This document shows, one piece after another, positions 25,087 through 32,905 of a stretch of 44,262 nt of DNA (within the stretch, counting starts at the first letter, position 1; every line of letters begins with the position of its first letter). The position numbers and the translations under genes are program-made. Location: assembly GCA_023428135.1 (NCBI GenBank), contig JAEYZG010000028.1, positions 1-44,262 of the forward strand. Reading direction: 5' to 3'. Origin of the DNA: Bacteroidota bacterium. GTDB taxonomy: Bacteria; Bacteroidota; Bacteroidia; Cytophagales; Cytophagaceae. The notes beneath the pieces were generated by a model. That model ran no database searches. It was not told the DNA's origin and was given only the letters and a program-made list of their open reading frames with translations.

Positions 25087-25722
25087 ATGAGTAAGATTAA
25101 ATTAATACTGGCAGACGATCATTCCTTGATTAGAGCAGGATTCAGAACATTACTTGGAAAGAATGAAGCCTTTGAGATTGTTGGAGAGGCAACAGACGGG
25201 CAGGATCTGGTAAAGATGGCTCATGACATTGAACATGATGTGATCCTTACAGATATTACCATGCCTGGCCAGGGTGGACTGGATGCCATGGAGCAATTGA
25301 AAAAGGAAAATCCCTATTTTAAATTCATCGTGCTGACGATGCATGAAGAAAGGGAGTATGTACTGAGAGCAATCAAAATAGGCGCCCAGGGCTATTTGCT
25401 TAAAAATATAGAAAATGGAGAACTGGCAAAGGCGATCAAGACTGTTTATGATGGGGGAAAATATTTCAGTCCGTTTGTGGTGAATCTTCTGGCAGAAAAC
25501 TACGGAAAGCCTGAAGCCCTTGAGATTTCTGAAGTTACTCCTAGGGAAAAAGAAGTATTACAGTTCGTTGCAAAAGGTTTTAGTACCAAACAGATTGCTG
25601 ATGAACTTGGGATCAGTATCAGAACAGTTGAGTCGCATCGTATCAATATGTTGAAAAAGTTACGCGTAAGCAATTCAGCAGAATTGATCAAAAAAGCTAT
25701 AAAACTTAATATAATAGACTAA
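25087..25722 (+). CDS. NarL/FixJ-type response regulator
   Basis: 211 aa. Receiver domain 1-125 with Asp10-Asp11 acidic pair, phospho-acceptor Asp56 (ILTDITMPG) and Lys at KNIENG; LuxR-type helix-turn-helix at about 148-205 (VTPREKEVLQFVAKG, TKQIADELGISIRTVESHR). Partner of the preceding kinase (2-nt gap). The 3' end of this gene from about codon 158 has a decayed extra copy at about 26232-26375, produced by a tandem duplication. Confidence 0.94.
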   Translation: MSKIKLILADDHSLIRAGFRTLLGKNEAFEIVGEATDGQDLVKMAHDIEHDVILTDITMPGQGGLDAMEQLKKENPYFKFIVLTMHEEREYVLRAIKIGAQGYLLKNIENGELAKAIKTVYDGGKYFSPFVVNLLAENYGKPEALEISEVTPREKEVLQFVAKGFSTKQIADELGISIRTVESHRINMLKKLRVSNSAELIKKAIKLNIID

Positions 25723-25843
25723 GGATAGCAGGGTAAATACTGGTATTTGTATGAGTTGAAACCCATGGTGTTTTACTAGTATTTTTTGCGATTTACAAGA
25801 CCGTTATAAAGTGTTTTTTGGCAGAAACAAAACGAATACTGTT

Positions 25844-26125
25844 ATGAAACACATGGTAATTGCTGGTTAATGGTACTTGTAGCTCAGGTATCTTTTGCAC
25901 AAAATGGAGTAAATAGGGATCCTACTTATTCCATCAACAATTATAAACAAGCTCATAAAACTAAGTACGCGAAGGAGAATGAGCTTGGTAATCCTGTTTT
26001 TATTGAGACAAGTGAGGTAACAGTAAAAGAAAACTATAAGCAAAGCTTCAAATAAAGCAACTGTCGCTACTTACATGCCTCAGATCAAAAGTTCCAGATC
26101 TTACAAACATCCATACGGTCTGTAA
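25844..26125 (+). pseudogene. Decayed copy of the small secreted-protein gene
   Basis: Compared with the intact copy at 26496-26795, one C is lost after GCTGG (about 25866), so the signal peptide runs into TAA; and a 17-nt block is lost near 26050, between the direct repeats GCAAAGCTTCAA, a slipped-strand type deletion. The remaining open stretch 25870-26055 begins inside the signal-peptide region and is not a separate gene. The ancestral stop is TAA 26123-26125. Confidence 0.88.
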
Positions 26126-26178
26126 TCTTTGAGATATTTAAAGAATTTTATAAAGTTTAAATAGATTCCCTATAAAAA

Positions 26179-26206
26179 CCTTCCCAAAAAAACGAGGGCT
26201 TTTTTT
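26179..26206 (+). terminator. Terminator of duplication unit 1
   Basis: CCTTC (26179-26183) and GAGGG (26194-26198) with one T-G pair, then CTTTTTTT. Weaker than the unit-2 version through base changes. Confidence 0.6.
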
Positions 26207-26231
26207 ATGAGTATCCCTGATCTGGAACCTT

Positions 26232-26375
26232 TTACAGTTCGTTGCAATGGGGTTTAATACCAGGTAGGTTGCTTACGAACCTGAGATTAATAGATCAGTA
26301 TCAGAACAGTGGAGTCACATCGTATCAATATGCCGAAAAGGTAGGCCTGAGTAATTCACCCGAATAGATTAGTTT
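26232..26375 (+). pseudogene. Remnant of the 3' end of the response regulator gene
   Basis: Matches codons about 158-202 of the NarL-type gene: TTACAGTTCGTTGCAA, then GATCAGTATCAGAACAGT (26293) and CATCGTATCAATATG, followed by GAAAA and AATTCA at matching places. It holds stops and small indels, has no start or receiver part, and is non-functional. Its presence fixes the left boundary of the duplicated unit inside the regulator gene. Confidence 0.82.
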
Positions 26376-26495
26376 AATCAGGGTAAATACCTATATACCG
26401 TCAAGGTGTAAATACTTATACACTATTGGTGTTTTTTGTGATTTACAAAGCCAGTATAAAGTGCGTTATTGTAGAAAACAAAACGTACAACTGTT

Positions 26496-26795
26496 ATGAA
26501 ACACATGATAATTGCTGGCTTAATGGTACTTGCAGCTCAGGTATCTTTTGCACAAAATGGGGTAAATAATGATCCAACTTATTCCATCAACAATTATAAA
26601 CAAGCTAATAAAGCTAAATATGCGAAGGAGAATAAGCTTGGTAATCCTGTTTCAATTGAGACTAGTGAGGTAACCGTAAAAGAAAACTATAAGCAAAGCT
26701 TCAATTCAGGCAAAGCTTCAAATAAAGCAGCTGTCGCAACTTACATGCCTCAAATCAAAAGCTCCAGATCTTACAAACACCCATACGGTCTGTAA
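26496..26795 (+). CDS. Small secreted protein of unknown function
   Basis: 99 aa. Signal peptide MKHMIIAGLMVLAAQVSFA, with cleavage before QNG, leaving about 80 residues rich in Asn, Lys, Ser and Tyr, no Cys and no hydrophobic segment. Ends SSRSYKHPYGL. It probably acts in the periplasm or outside. It is the intact member of a duplicated pair behind the two-component system, so it may be a target or accessory of that system (inference from position). No family recognised. Confidence 0.72.
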   Translation: MKHMIIAGLMVLAAQVSFAQNGVNNDPTYSINNYKQANKAKYAKENKLGNPVSIETSEVTVKENYKQSFNSGKASNKAAVATYMPQIKSSRSYKHPYGL

Positions 26796-27166
26796 TCTTT
26801 GGAGAATATAAAGATTTTCATAAAGTTAAATAAATTCCCTATAAAGCCTTCCGGAAAAAACGGAGGGCTTTTTTGTTTCCTCCGTTTTGATAAGTTGTTA
26901 AAGGAGAGATGCTTCATTTGTTCAAGAAAACAAATAGTCTTTCTACTTTAAGTATTTTTAAGTTCATATCGAGTTTTGTTCAGAAATAGCAAAGTTCAAT
27001 ACATCCGGATTAAAATTTTCCTATTTATTTACTGGCCTCTAATTAATTAGCTCTTCTCCAACAAAGATAGTCTGGTTTTTGCAAAGGGATTAAGGAATAT
27101 ATTGATAATTTTGCTTAGAGAAATTGATACTAATGCCAATTTAGATTTTAATTAAATAACGGAGAA
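26796..27166. other. Intergenic region upstream of nhaA
   Basis: No gene seen in 371 bases. It holds the unit-2 terminator, then AT-rich sequence with a weak TTTGTT/AACAAA inverted repeat near 26917-26934. No recognisable riboswitch. Confidence 0.5.
26845..26874 (+). terminator. Terminator of duplication unit 2
   Basis: AGCCTTCCG (26845-26853) and CGGAGGGCT (26861-26869), 7-nt loop, one T-G pair, then TTTTTT. Confidence 0.85.
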
Positions 27167-28504
27167 TTGACAAATTTGAAGGAAGCCCCAATCGAAAAAG
27201 TAGTAAGACCTATCCAGAAATTCATACAACTGGAGAAATCAGGCGGACTGGTTTTGGCTATAAGCGTGATTATTGCGATGATTTTAGCCAACTCTCCTTG
27301 GTACAATGATTACCATCACTTCTTTGAACATAACATAGGTTTTTTATTTGACGGAAAAACTTACTTGCAGTACAGCATCCATCATTGGATAAATGATGGA
27401 CTAATGTCTATTTTCTTTTTTGTTGTAGGGTTAGAGCTCAAAAGAGAAATTGTAGCAGGGGAATTGTCCAATCCCCGAAAAGCTATGCTTCCGATCATTG
27501 CTGCTATCGGTGGTATGCTTATTCCAGCTATAATTTATATTACTCTGAATCCTATGAGAGAAACGCAAAGCGGTTGGGGAATTCCAATGGCTACGGATAT
27601 TGCTTTTGCTCTGGGGGTATTGTATCTATTAGGCAATCGTATTCCTTTATCGCTTAAAATTTTCCTGACAGCCTTGGCTATTGTAGATGATCTGGGAGCT
27701 GTTTTGGTTATTGCATTATTCTATACATCAGATATTTCCATTACGAATTTAGTTATAGGATTAATTTTCCTTTCAGTAATGTATATAGGTAATAAAATAG
27801 GCGTAAGAAGTGTCCTTTTTTATGCTTTATTGGGAATAGGTGGCGTCTGGATGGCATTTCTATTGTCAGGTGTTCATGCTACTATTGCTTCAGTTTTAGC
27901 GGCTTTTACCATACCAGCTGATGTGAAAATCAAAGAAGATGTATTCATTGCAAGGATTAAAAATCACCTTACCCAATTCGCAGAAGCTGACGCTAACGAC
28001 AGCCCGACATTGACGAATCAGCAATTACATATTTTGGAACAAGTTTCAATAAATACAGAACATGCAATACCACCGTTACAAAGATTGGAACATGTTATGC
28101 ATCCATTTGTAACCTTTCTGATCATTCCCGTTTTTGCATTAGCCAATGCAGGTGTTCCGTTTTTGGACATTGATATAAAACAGGTACTCAGTAACAATAT
28201 TGCTATTGGGGTAGCATTAGGATTGTTGGTTGGTAAAGTAGTAGGAGTAGTTGGATTTACCTGGATTTTCGTTAAGATAAAAATAGCATCTTTCCCTCAA
28301 GGCATGAATTTGCAAAATCTTTTTGGAATAGGATTGTTAGCCTCTATAGGATTTACAATGTCCTTGTTCATTTCACAGCTAGCTTTTATGGATGAAACTT
28401 TCAGGGTGCAGGCTAAAATCGGAATTTTTGCGGCCTCTACCATTGGTGGAGTTTTGGGGTATCTGGTTTTAAGCAGGCAACACAAAAAAGAGAGTAAAAA
28501 TTAG
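27167..28504 (+). CDS. nhaA: Na+/H+ antiporter NhaA
   Basis: 445 aa. NhaA family throughout: FFFVVGLELKREIVAGELS (83-101), WGIPMATDIAFALGVLYLLG with Asp144, and AIVDDLGAVLV with Asp174 and Asp175, the ion-binding pair. Electrogenic inner-membrane antiporter that expels Na+ for protons. A hydrophilic loop of about 50 residues (near 255-310) separates helices, longer than in E. coli. No ATG fits: the frame starts TTG at 27167 (after GGAG, only 2 nt away) or TTG at 27176. The K+ channel gene follows after 24 nt. Confidence 0.93.
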   Translation: MTNLKEAPIEKVVRPIQKFIQLEKSGGLVLAISVIIAMILANSPWYNDYHHFFEHNIGFLFDGKTYLQYSIHHWINDGLMSIFFFVVGLELKREIVAGELSNPRKAMLPIIAAIGGMLIPAIIYITLNPMRETQSGWGIPMATDIAFALGVLYLLGNRIPLSLKIFLTALAIVDDLGAVLVIALFYTSDISITNLVIGLIFLSVMYIGNKIGVRSVLFYALLGIGGVWMAFLLSGVHATIASVLAAFTIPADVKIKEDVFIARIKNHLTQFAEADANDSPTLTNQQLHILEQVSINTEHAIPPLQRLEHVMHPFVTFLIIPVFALANAGVPFLDIDIKQVLSNNIAIGVALGLLVGKVVGVVGFTWIFVKIKIASFPQGMNLQNLFGIGLLASIGFTMSLFISQLAFMDETFRVQAKIGIFAASTIGGVLGYLVLSRQHKKESKN

Positions 28505-28528
28505 TATTGAAGTAGGAATTTTACAGTT

Positions 28529-29407
28529 ATGCCTGACTTTATAAAAAATCATAAAAGCAAGCTAGATCGATTCAAACAGGAAGTCTATATCATCATCTAT
28601 GGTGTAAATACTCCTGCTGGAAAAGCCTTTGATGTTGGTTTGTTAATAGCCATTTTGCTTAGTGTTTTTACCATAATGGCGGAAACCATTGAAGATATTG
28701 ACCGCACTTATCACACAGAATTGATAGTGTTGGAATGGATTTTTACCGTCATTTTTACTTTGGAATATGCACTTAGGATTTTTGTCAGCAAGAAACCGTT
28801 AAAATATATTTTTAGTTTTTATGGTATTATAGACCTACTGTCCATATTGCCAATGTTCCTCGCTGTTTTTATTAGTGGTAGCCATATCTTGAGCAGTCTT
28901 AGAATTTTAAGATTATTAAGGTTGTTTCGGGTTTTCGGCTTGATGGAATTTATGGAGGAATCTTCAAAATTAAAAGTTGCGCTATTGGCAAGCCGTGCAA
29001 AAATTTTGGTTTTTCTCTATACGGTTTTGATTATTGCTATTTTAATAGGAACACTGATGTATTATATCGAAGGACCAGAAAACGGTTTTACGAGTATTCC
29101 AAGAAGTGTGTTTTATACCATTGTTACGCTTACCACTGTTGGCTATGGAGATATGGTACCGACTACTGCTTTAGGCCAGTTTTTATCGATGATTTTGATG
29201 GTTATTGGTTATGGCATCATTGCTGTGCCGACCGGAATTGTTGGTGTTGAAATTGCCAAAGGAGCTGGTAATTCTAATAAAAATGAAAAACTTAAGCGTA
29301 AAGAACATAATAGACTCAATGGTATAGTATGTGCTCATTGCAATAAGGAAGGTCATAGAGACGAGGCTGAATATTGTTATTGTTGTGGACATAACTTGAA
29401 GGCTTAG
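28529..29407 (+). CDS. Voltage-gated K+ channel with C-terminal zinc-ribbon-like motif
   Basis: 292 aa. Six-helix ion-transport domain: S4 with spaced arginines SSLRILRLLRLFRVFG (Arg125, 128, 131, 134), pore with selectivity filter TVGYGD (203-208), S6 to about 245. A charged linker leads to a Cys/His cluster: CAHC (268-271) and CYCCGH (283-288), which looks like a zinc ribbon or rubredoxin-like knuckle. It is a tetrameric K+ channel of the inner membrane. It sits 24 nt behind nhaA, suggesting joint control of Na+/K+ balance and membrane potential. Confidence 0.9.
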   Translation: MPDFIKNHKSKLDRFKQEVYIIIYGVNTPAGKAFDVGLLIAILLSVFTIMAETIEDIDRTYHTELIVLEWIFTVIFTLEYALRIFVSKKPLKYIFSFYGIIDLLSILPMFLAVFISGSHILSSLRILRLLRLFRVFGLMEFMEESSKLKVALLASRAKILVFLYTVLIIAILIGTLMYYIEGPENGFTSIPRSVFYTIVTLTTVGYGDMVPTTALGQFLSMILMVIGYGIIAVPTGIVGVEIAKGAGNSNKNEKLKRKEHNRLNGIVCAHCNKEGHRDEAEYCYCCGHNLKA

Positions 29408-29438
29408 AAAACAAGCCCCAAAATGGCAAATCTCTATA

Positions 29439-29547
29439 CACAGAGCTGCACGGAGAAGACACAGAGGGGTACGGAGAGAATTTACTGCCTAATCAGGTGC
29501 TTAACTTTTAACTTTCGACTTTTAACTTTAAGCTTTCCACTTTTAAC
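29439..29547. repeat. Short direct repeats at the 3' side of the adenine deaminase gene
   Basis: CACAGAG/CACGGAG-type units occur at 29439-29478 (CACAGAG, CACGGAG, CACAGAG, TACGGAG). Then four CTTTTAAC/CTTTAA-type units run from 29500 to 29547, the last one overlapping the deaminase stop codon. Both kinds of simple repeats turn up in intergenic DNA of varied bacteria; no function known. Confidence 0.5.
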
Positions 29548-31165
29548 ATACAAATTCAAACTTATCTCCATCAAATAGTCCAAGGTCACTGAGTTTAAGA
29601 GATGGAATCACCAGCAAAGCCATAAAAGACAAAGTCATGTATGGTGACGTAAGCGTGCTTCCCATCGCTTTGGAGATTTTGTCAAGCTCTGTGTACTTGT
29701 CAGCCACGACATAGCCATTTTCTGCAGACATTAATCCGCCAACCGGCAAAGGTAATGAGTACAGTTTGCCGTCATAAACAGCAGAAATACCGCCCTGGTT
29801 TTTAATTACTTCGTTTACCGCTTTGTTAATATCTTCATCATTTACTCCAACAGCTACTATATTATGGGAATCATGCGCTATGGAAGAAGCAAGAGCTCCC
29901 TGTTTTAAGCCGAACCCTTTGATAAAAGCTTTTGCAGGAACAGCCTCTTTATACCTGTTGACTACAGTGATCTTTAATATGTCCTTCTCCGGAATGGATT
30001 GTACATAACCATTCTCAAGTGGTAGTTTCGTTTCGATGGATCTGGTGATCAGTTGGCCATCCAGTGCTTCTATCACTCTGGTTTTTCCTGTTGAAGATGC
30101 TATCTTAAAATCTGAAACCGTCTTCAAAGGCGTATTAAATCTGTTAATCGGGGATACTGGAATTGGTTTTATAAAGCTCTTTTTATTTTCAGCTACAAGC
30201 TCACCATTTATATAGGTTTTAAGAATATTAAAGTCTTTAGGATTATCAATGATAATAAAATCTGCCGGGTCCCCGGATTTAAGAAGGCCAACTTCCAGTC
30301 CATAATGTTTTACCGGGTTTATACAGGCTGCTTTCAAAACTTTATAGAGATCAATTCCTTTGTCGAGTGCTCTTTGTACCAGCTCATTGATATGACCTAC
30401 CACCAGGTTGTCAGGATGTTTATCATCTGAACAAAACATTATTGAATTTTCGTAATCATTTAAAAGATTAATAAGCGCTTCAAAGTTTTTGGCGGCACTT
30501 CCTTCTCTTATAAGTATTTTCATTCCAAACTTCAGCTTGTCCAAAGCTTCTTCAGCAGTGAAGCACTCATGATCTGTAGAAATGCCTGCAGCTATGTATT
30601 GTTGTGCCTGCTCACCTTTAAGTCCGGGAGCATGTCCGTCTATCACTTTTCCCAGTTTTTTTGCAATATTGATCTTTTCATATACAACGGGATCATTGAA
30701 AAGTACACCTGGCCAGTTCATCATTTCTGCCAGGTATTTTATTTCAGGCTTTTTTAACAGCGTTTCAATGTCTCTTGCAGAGATTTCATCACCGGCAGTC
30801 TCAAAGGAAGTTGCAGGGACACAGGAAGGGGCTCCGAAGTTAAATTTAAACGGAACCTGTTTTCCGTTATTCACCATAAATTCAACACCTCCCATACCAC
30901 AGACGTTGGCGATTTCATGAGGGTCGGACACAGTTGCTACAGTGCCGTGCAACACGGCAAGTCTGGCAAATTCAGACGGTACCAGCATTGAGCTTTCTAT
31001 ATGAACATGAGCATCAACAAAACCTGGAAGTATATATACATTTTCACTGACTTCTGCTGATTCTCCGATTTTCTCAATACGTCCATCGGATATAGTCATA
31101 TTGCCTTTATAAATACGTCTGCCTTCGATGTCAATGATGTTACCGGAAATTGTCTTAGAGCTCAT
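29543..31165 (-). CDS. ade: Adenine deaminase
   Basis: 540 aa from ATG 31165-31163; an upstream ATG at 31216 would add 17 residues (MCCSSIKGLNLF...) not typical of the family. Amidohydrolase motifs: PGFVDAHVHIESSM, HGTVATVSDPHEIANVCG, DGHAPGL, STDHECFTAEEA and CSDDKHPDNL, plus AHDSHNIVAVG in the C-terminal domain. Converts adenine to hypoxanthine and ammonia with an Fe/Mn centre, in purine salvage. Cytoplasmic. Divergent from the ywbE-like gene. Confidence 0.93.
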   Translation of the reverse strand: MSSKTISGNIIDIEGRRIYKGNMTISDGRIEKIGESAEVSENVYILPGFVDAHVHIESSMLVPSEFARLAVLHGTVATVSDPHEIANVCGMGGVEFMVNNGKQVPFKFNFGAPSCVPATSFETAGDEISARDIETLLKKPEIKYLAEMMNWPGVLFNDPVVYEKINIAKKLGKVIDGHAPGLKGEQAQQYIAAGISTDHECFTAEEALDKLKFGMKILIREGSAAKNFEALINLLNDYENSIMFCSDDKHPDNLVVGHINELVQRALDKGIDLYKVLKAACINPVKHYGLEVGLLKSGDPADFIIIDNPKDFNILKTYINGELVAENKKSFIKPIPVSPINRFNTPLKTVSDFKIASSTGKTRVIEALDGQLITRSIETKLPLENGYVQSIPEKDILKITVVNRYKEAVPAKAFIKGFGLKQGALASSIAHDSHNIVAVGVNDEDINKAVNEVIKNQGGISAVYDGKLYSLPLPVGGLMSAENGYVVADKYTELDKISKAMGSTLTSPYMTLSFMALLVIPSLKLSDLGLFDGDKFEFVC

Positions 31166-31313
31166 TTTGTGCCTGGTTTTGAAAAGATTTAATCCTTTTA
31201 TAGAACTGCAACACAATATATCTAATCTATTTGGAAAAATATAATGTGATTTATGATCGTATTTAATTTTTATAACATTTTCAGATCATTTATTTTAGAA
31301 AAAAAATCATTGA

Positions 31314-31511
31314 ATGGAAAATCAAATCAGAACCAATATTAAAGCTGGAATTTTGGTTGATATAGTTTTAAAAAAGGACCAAAAGACGGGTATCTTAACG
31401 AGGGGAGTAGTGAAAAATATCCTAACAAGTGCACCTAAACATCACAGGGGAATAAAGGTTCGTCTTGTAAACGGACAAATAGGAAGGGTGCAGAAAATAG
31501 TGGCAATATAA
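31314..31511 (+). CDS. YwbE family protein
   Basis: 65 aa. Matches the small YwbE/DUF2196 family along its full length: IKAGILVDIVLKKDQKTG, LTRGVVKNILT and HHRGIKVRLVNGQIGRVQ. Predicted small beta barrel, cytoplasmic, possibly nucleic-acid binding. Role unknown. Probably monocistronic, sharing the divergent spacer with the adenine deaminase gene. Confidence 0.9.
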   Translation: MENQIRTNIKAGILVDIVLKKDQKTGILTRGVVKNILTSAPKHHRGIKVRLVNGQIGRVQKIVAI

Positions 31512-31605
31512 AAGGGTTTTATTTCATCTGATTGGTAGTTGAAAGTGTTGACTATATTTTTAAACTTGAATAATTAATTAATAATATTATATAATTTTAA
31601 AGACC

Positions 31606-32901
31606 ATGCAAAAGGTAATTCTGATAGTACTGGCTTTTTTGATTCTTCAGGCCGAATGTAAAGCGCAGTCATTTAATAGTGATTCTGCCAATGGATACGT
31701 AGCAGCTACTCTTGTCAATGATCCGGGTAAGACAGGCTTGAAACTGCCTCAGGGATTCAAAGGAACAATCGTTGCAGACAATCTTGGGAAGTCACGCCAT
31801 ATCGCTGTGACCAAGCAAGGAAATGTTTATGTAAAACTGGACAGGCCTTCGGATAAAGGTGGGGTGTTATACCTTGAAGACAAAAACAAAGACGGGAAAG
31901 CTGATAAAATATCAGGCTTTGGTGACTATGGCGGAACAGGTATTTCAATTAAAGATAATTACCTCTATGCTTCTTCCAATAAAGAAGTATTTAGATATAT
32001 ACTTAATGACAAAGGAGAGGTTACCAACCAGAAAAGTCCTGAGAAAATTGTAAAGGGGCTGGTGGCCAGAAGGCAGCATGAGTCCAAATCCATAACACTT
32101 GATAACAATGGCAATATTTATGTTAACATAGGTGCTCCTTCCAATGCCTGTCAGGAGAAGGATAGGGTCAATGGTTCTCAGGGGATGACACCTTGCCCGA
32201 TTCTTGACTCAGCTGGTGGTATCTGGCAGTTTAAATCTGATAAGACTGATCAGAGCTATGCGGAAGGAGTGCGTTACGCAACAGGTTTGAGAAACGTGGT
32301 TGGCCTTGACTGGAATAATCAGAACAATCAGCTATATGTTATGCAGCACGGCAGAGATCAGTTGTTTCAATTATATCCCAACTTATATAGTGAAAAGCAA
32401 AGTGCCGAGTTGCCTGCGGAAACGATGTATGCCATCAACAAAGGCGACAATGCAGGATGGCCATATGTTTACTATGATCAGTTTCAGAGCAAAAAAATAG
32501 TGGCCCCAGAATATGGTGGAGATGGAAAGAAAACAGGTGGTGAAGATGCAATTGATCCTCTCATTGTATTTCCGGCACATTTGGCTCCTAACGGACTTCT
32601 GTTTTATACCGGGGATCAGTTTCCTGCCAAATATAAAAACGGAGCATTTATAGCATTTCATGGTTCATGGAATAGGGCGCCGTTAAAGCAAAAAGGTTAC
32701 TTTGTAGCATTTGTACCATTTAAAGATGATAAACCAGTAGGTACGTGGGAAATATTTGCAGATAACTTTGCTGGTACCGAGGAGGTCAATTCGCCTGGAG
32801 ACGCAAAGCACAGACCTTGCGGAGTCGCCCAGGGACCGGATGGTTCACTTTACATATCAGATGATGTGAAAGGAACGATCTTTAAAATCAGCTATAAATA
32901 A
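31606..32901 (+). CDS. PQQ-type sugar (sorbosone/glucose) dehydrogenase family protein
   Basis: 431 aa. Signal peptide MQKVILIVLAFLILQAECKA, cleaved before QSF. Six-bladed propeller with the GSDH/sorbosone dehydrogenase features: LPQGFKGTIVADNLGKSRHI, YATGLRNVVGLDWN (about 226-239), HLAPNGLLFYTGDQ, AFHGSWNRAPLKQKGY and HRPCGVAQGPDGSLYISDD. Such soluble periplasmic enzymes oxidise aldoses using PQQ; substrate not predictable, and cofactor binding is inferred. Its stop is only 4 nt from that of the convergent kinase gene, with no terminator between. Confidence 0.87.
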   Translation: MQKVILIVLAFLILQAECKAQSFNSDSANGYVAATLVNDPGKTGLKLPQGFKGTIVADNLGKSRHIAVTKQGNVYVKLDRPSDKGGVLYLEDKNKDGKADKISGFGDYGGTGISIKDNYLYASSNKEVFRYILNDKGEVTNQKSPEKIVKGLVARRQHESKSITLDNNGNIYVNIGAPSNACQEKDRVNGSQGMTPCPILDSAGGIWQFKSDKTDQSYAEGVRYATGLRNVVGLDWNNQNNQLYVMQHGRDQLFQLYPNLYSEKQSAELPAETMYAINKGDNAGWPYVYYDQFQSKKIVAPEYGGDGKKTGGEDAIDPLIVFPAHLAPNGLLFYTGDQFPAKYKNGAFIAFHGSWNRAPLKQKGYFVAFVPFKDDKPVGTWEIFADNFAGTEEVNSPGDAKHRPCGVAQGPDGSLYISDDVKGTIFKISYK

Positions 32902-32905
32902 AATA

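Larger units (their letters stand above)
25558..26880 (+). repeat. Tandem duplication, two units of about 670 bp
   Basis: Unit 1 is about 25558-26215 and unit 2 about 26232-26880. Each contains, in order, the 3' end of the response regulator, a spacer with GGTGTTTT and GATTTACAA in common, a small gene starting ATGAAACACATG (25844, 26496) and a terminator. Offsets between matching points are 650-680 bp. Unit 1 keeps the intact regulator end; unit 2 keeps the intact small gene. Confidence 0.88.

Noticed and set aside
25870..26055. 61-aa ORF as a real gene
   Set aside because: It starts inside the signal-peptide region of a frameshifted duplicate and lacks the C-terminus of the intact copy.
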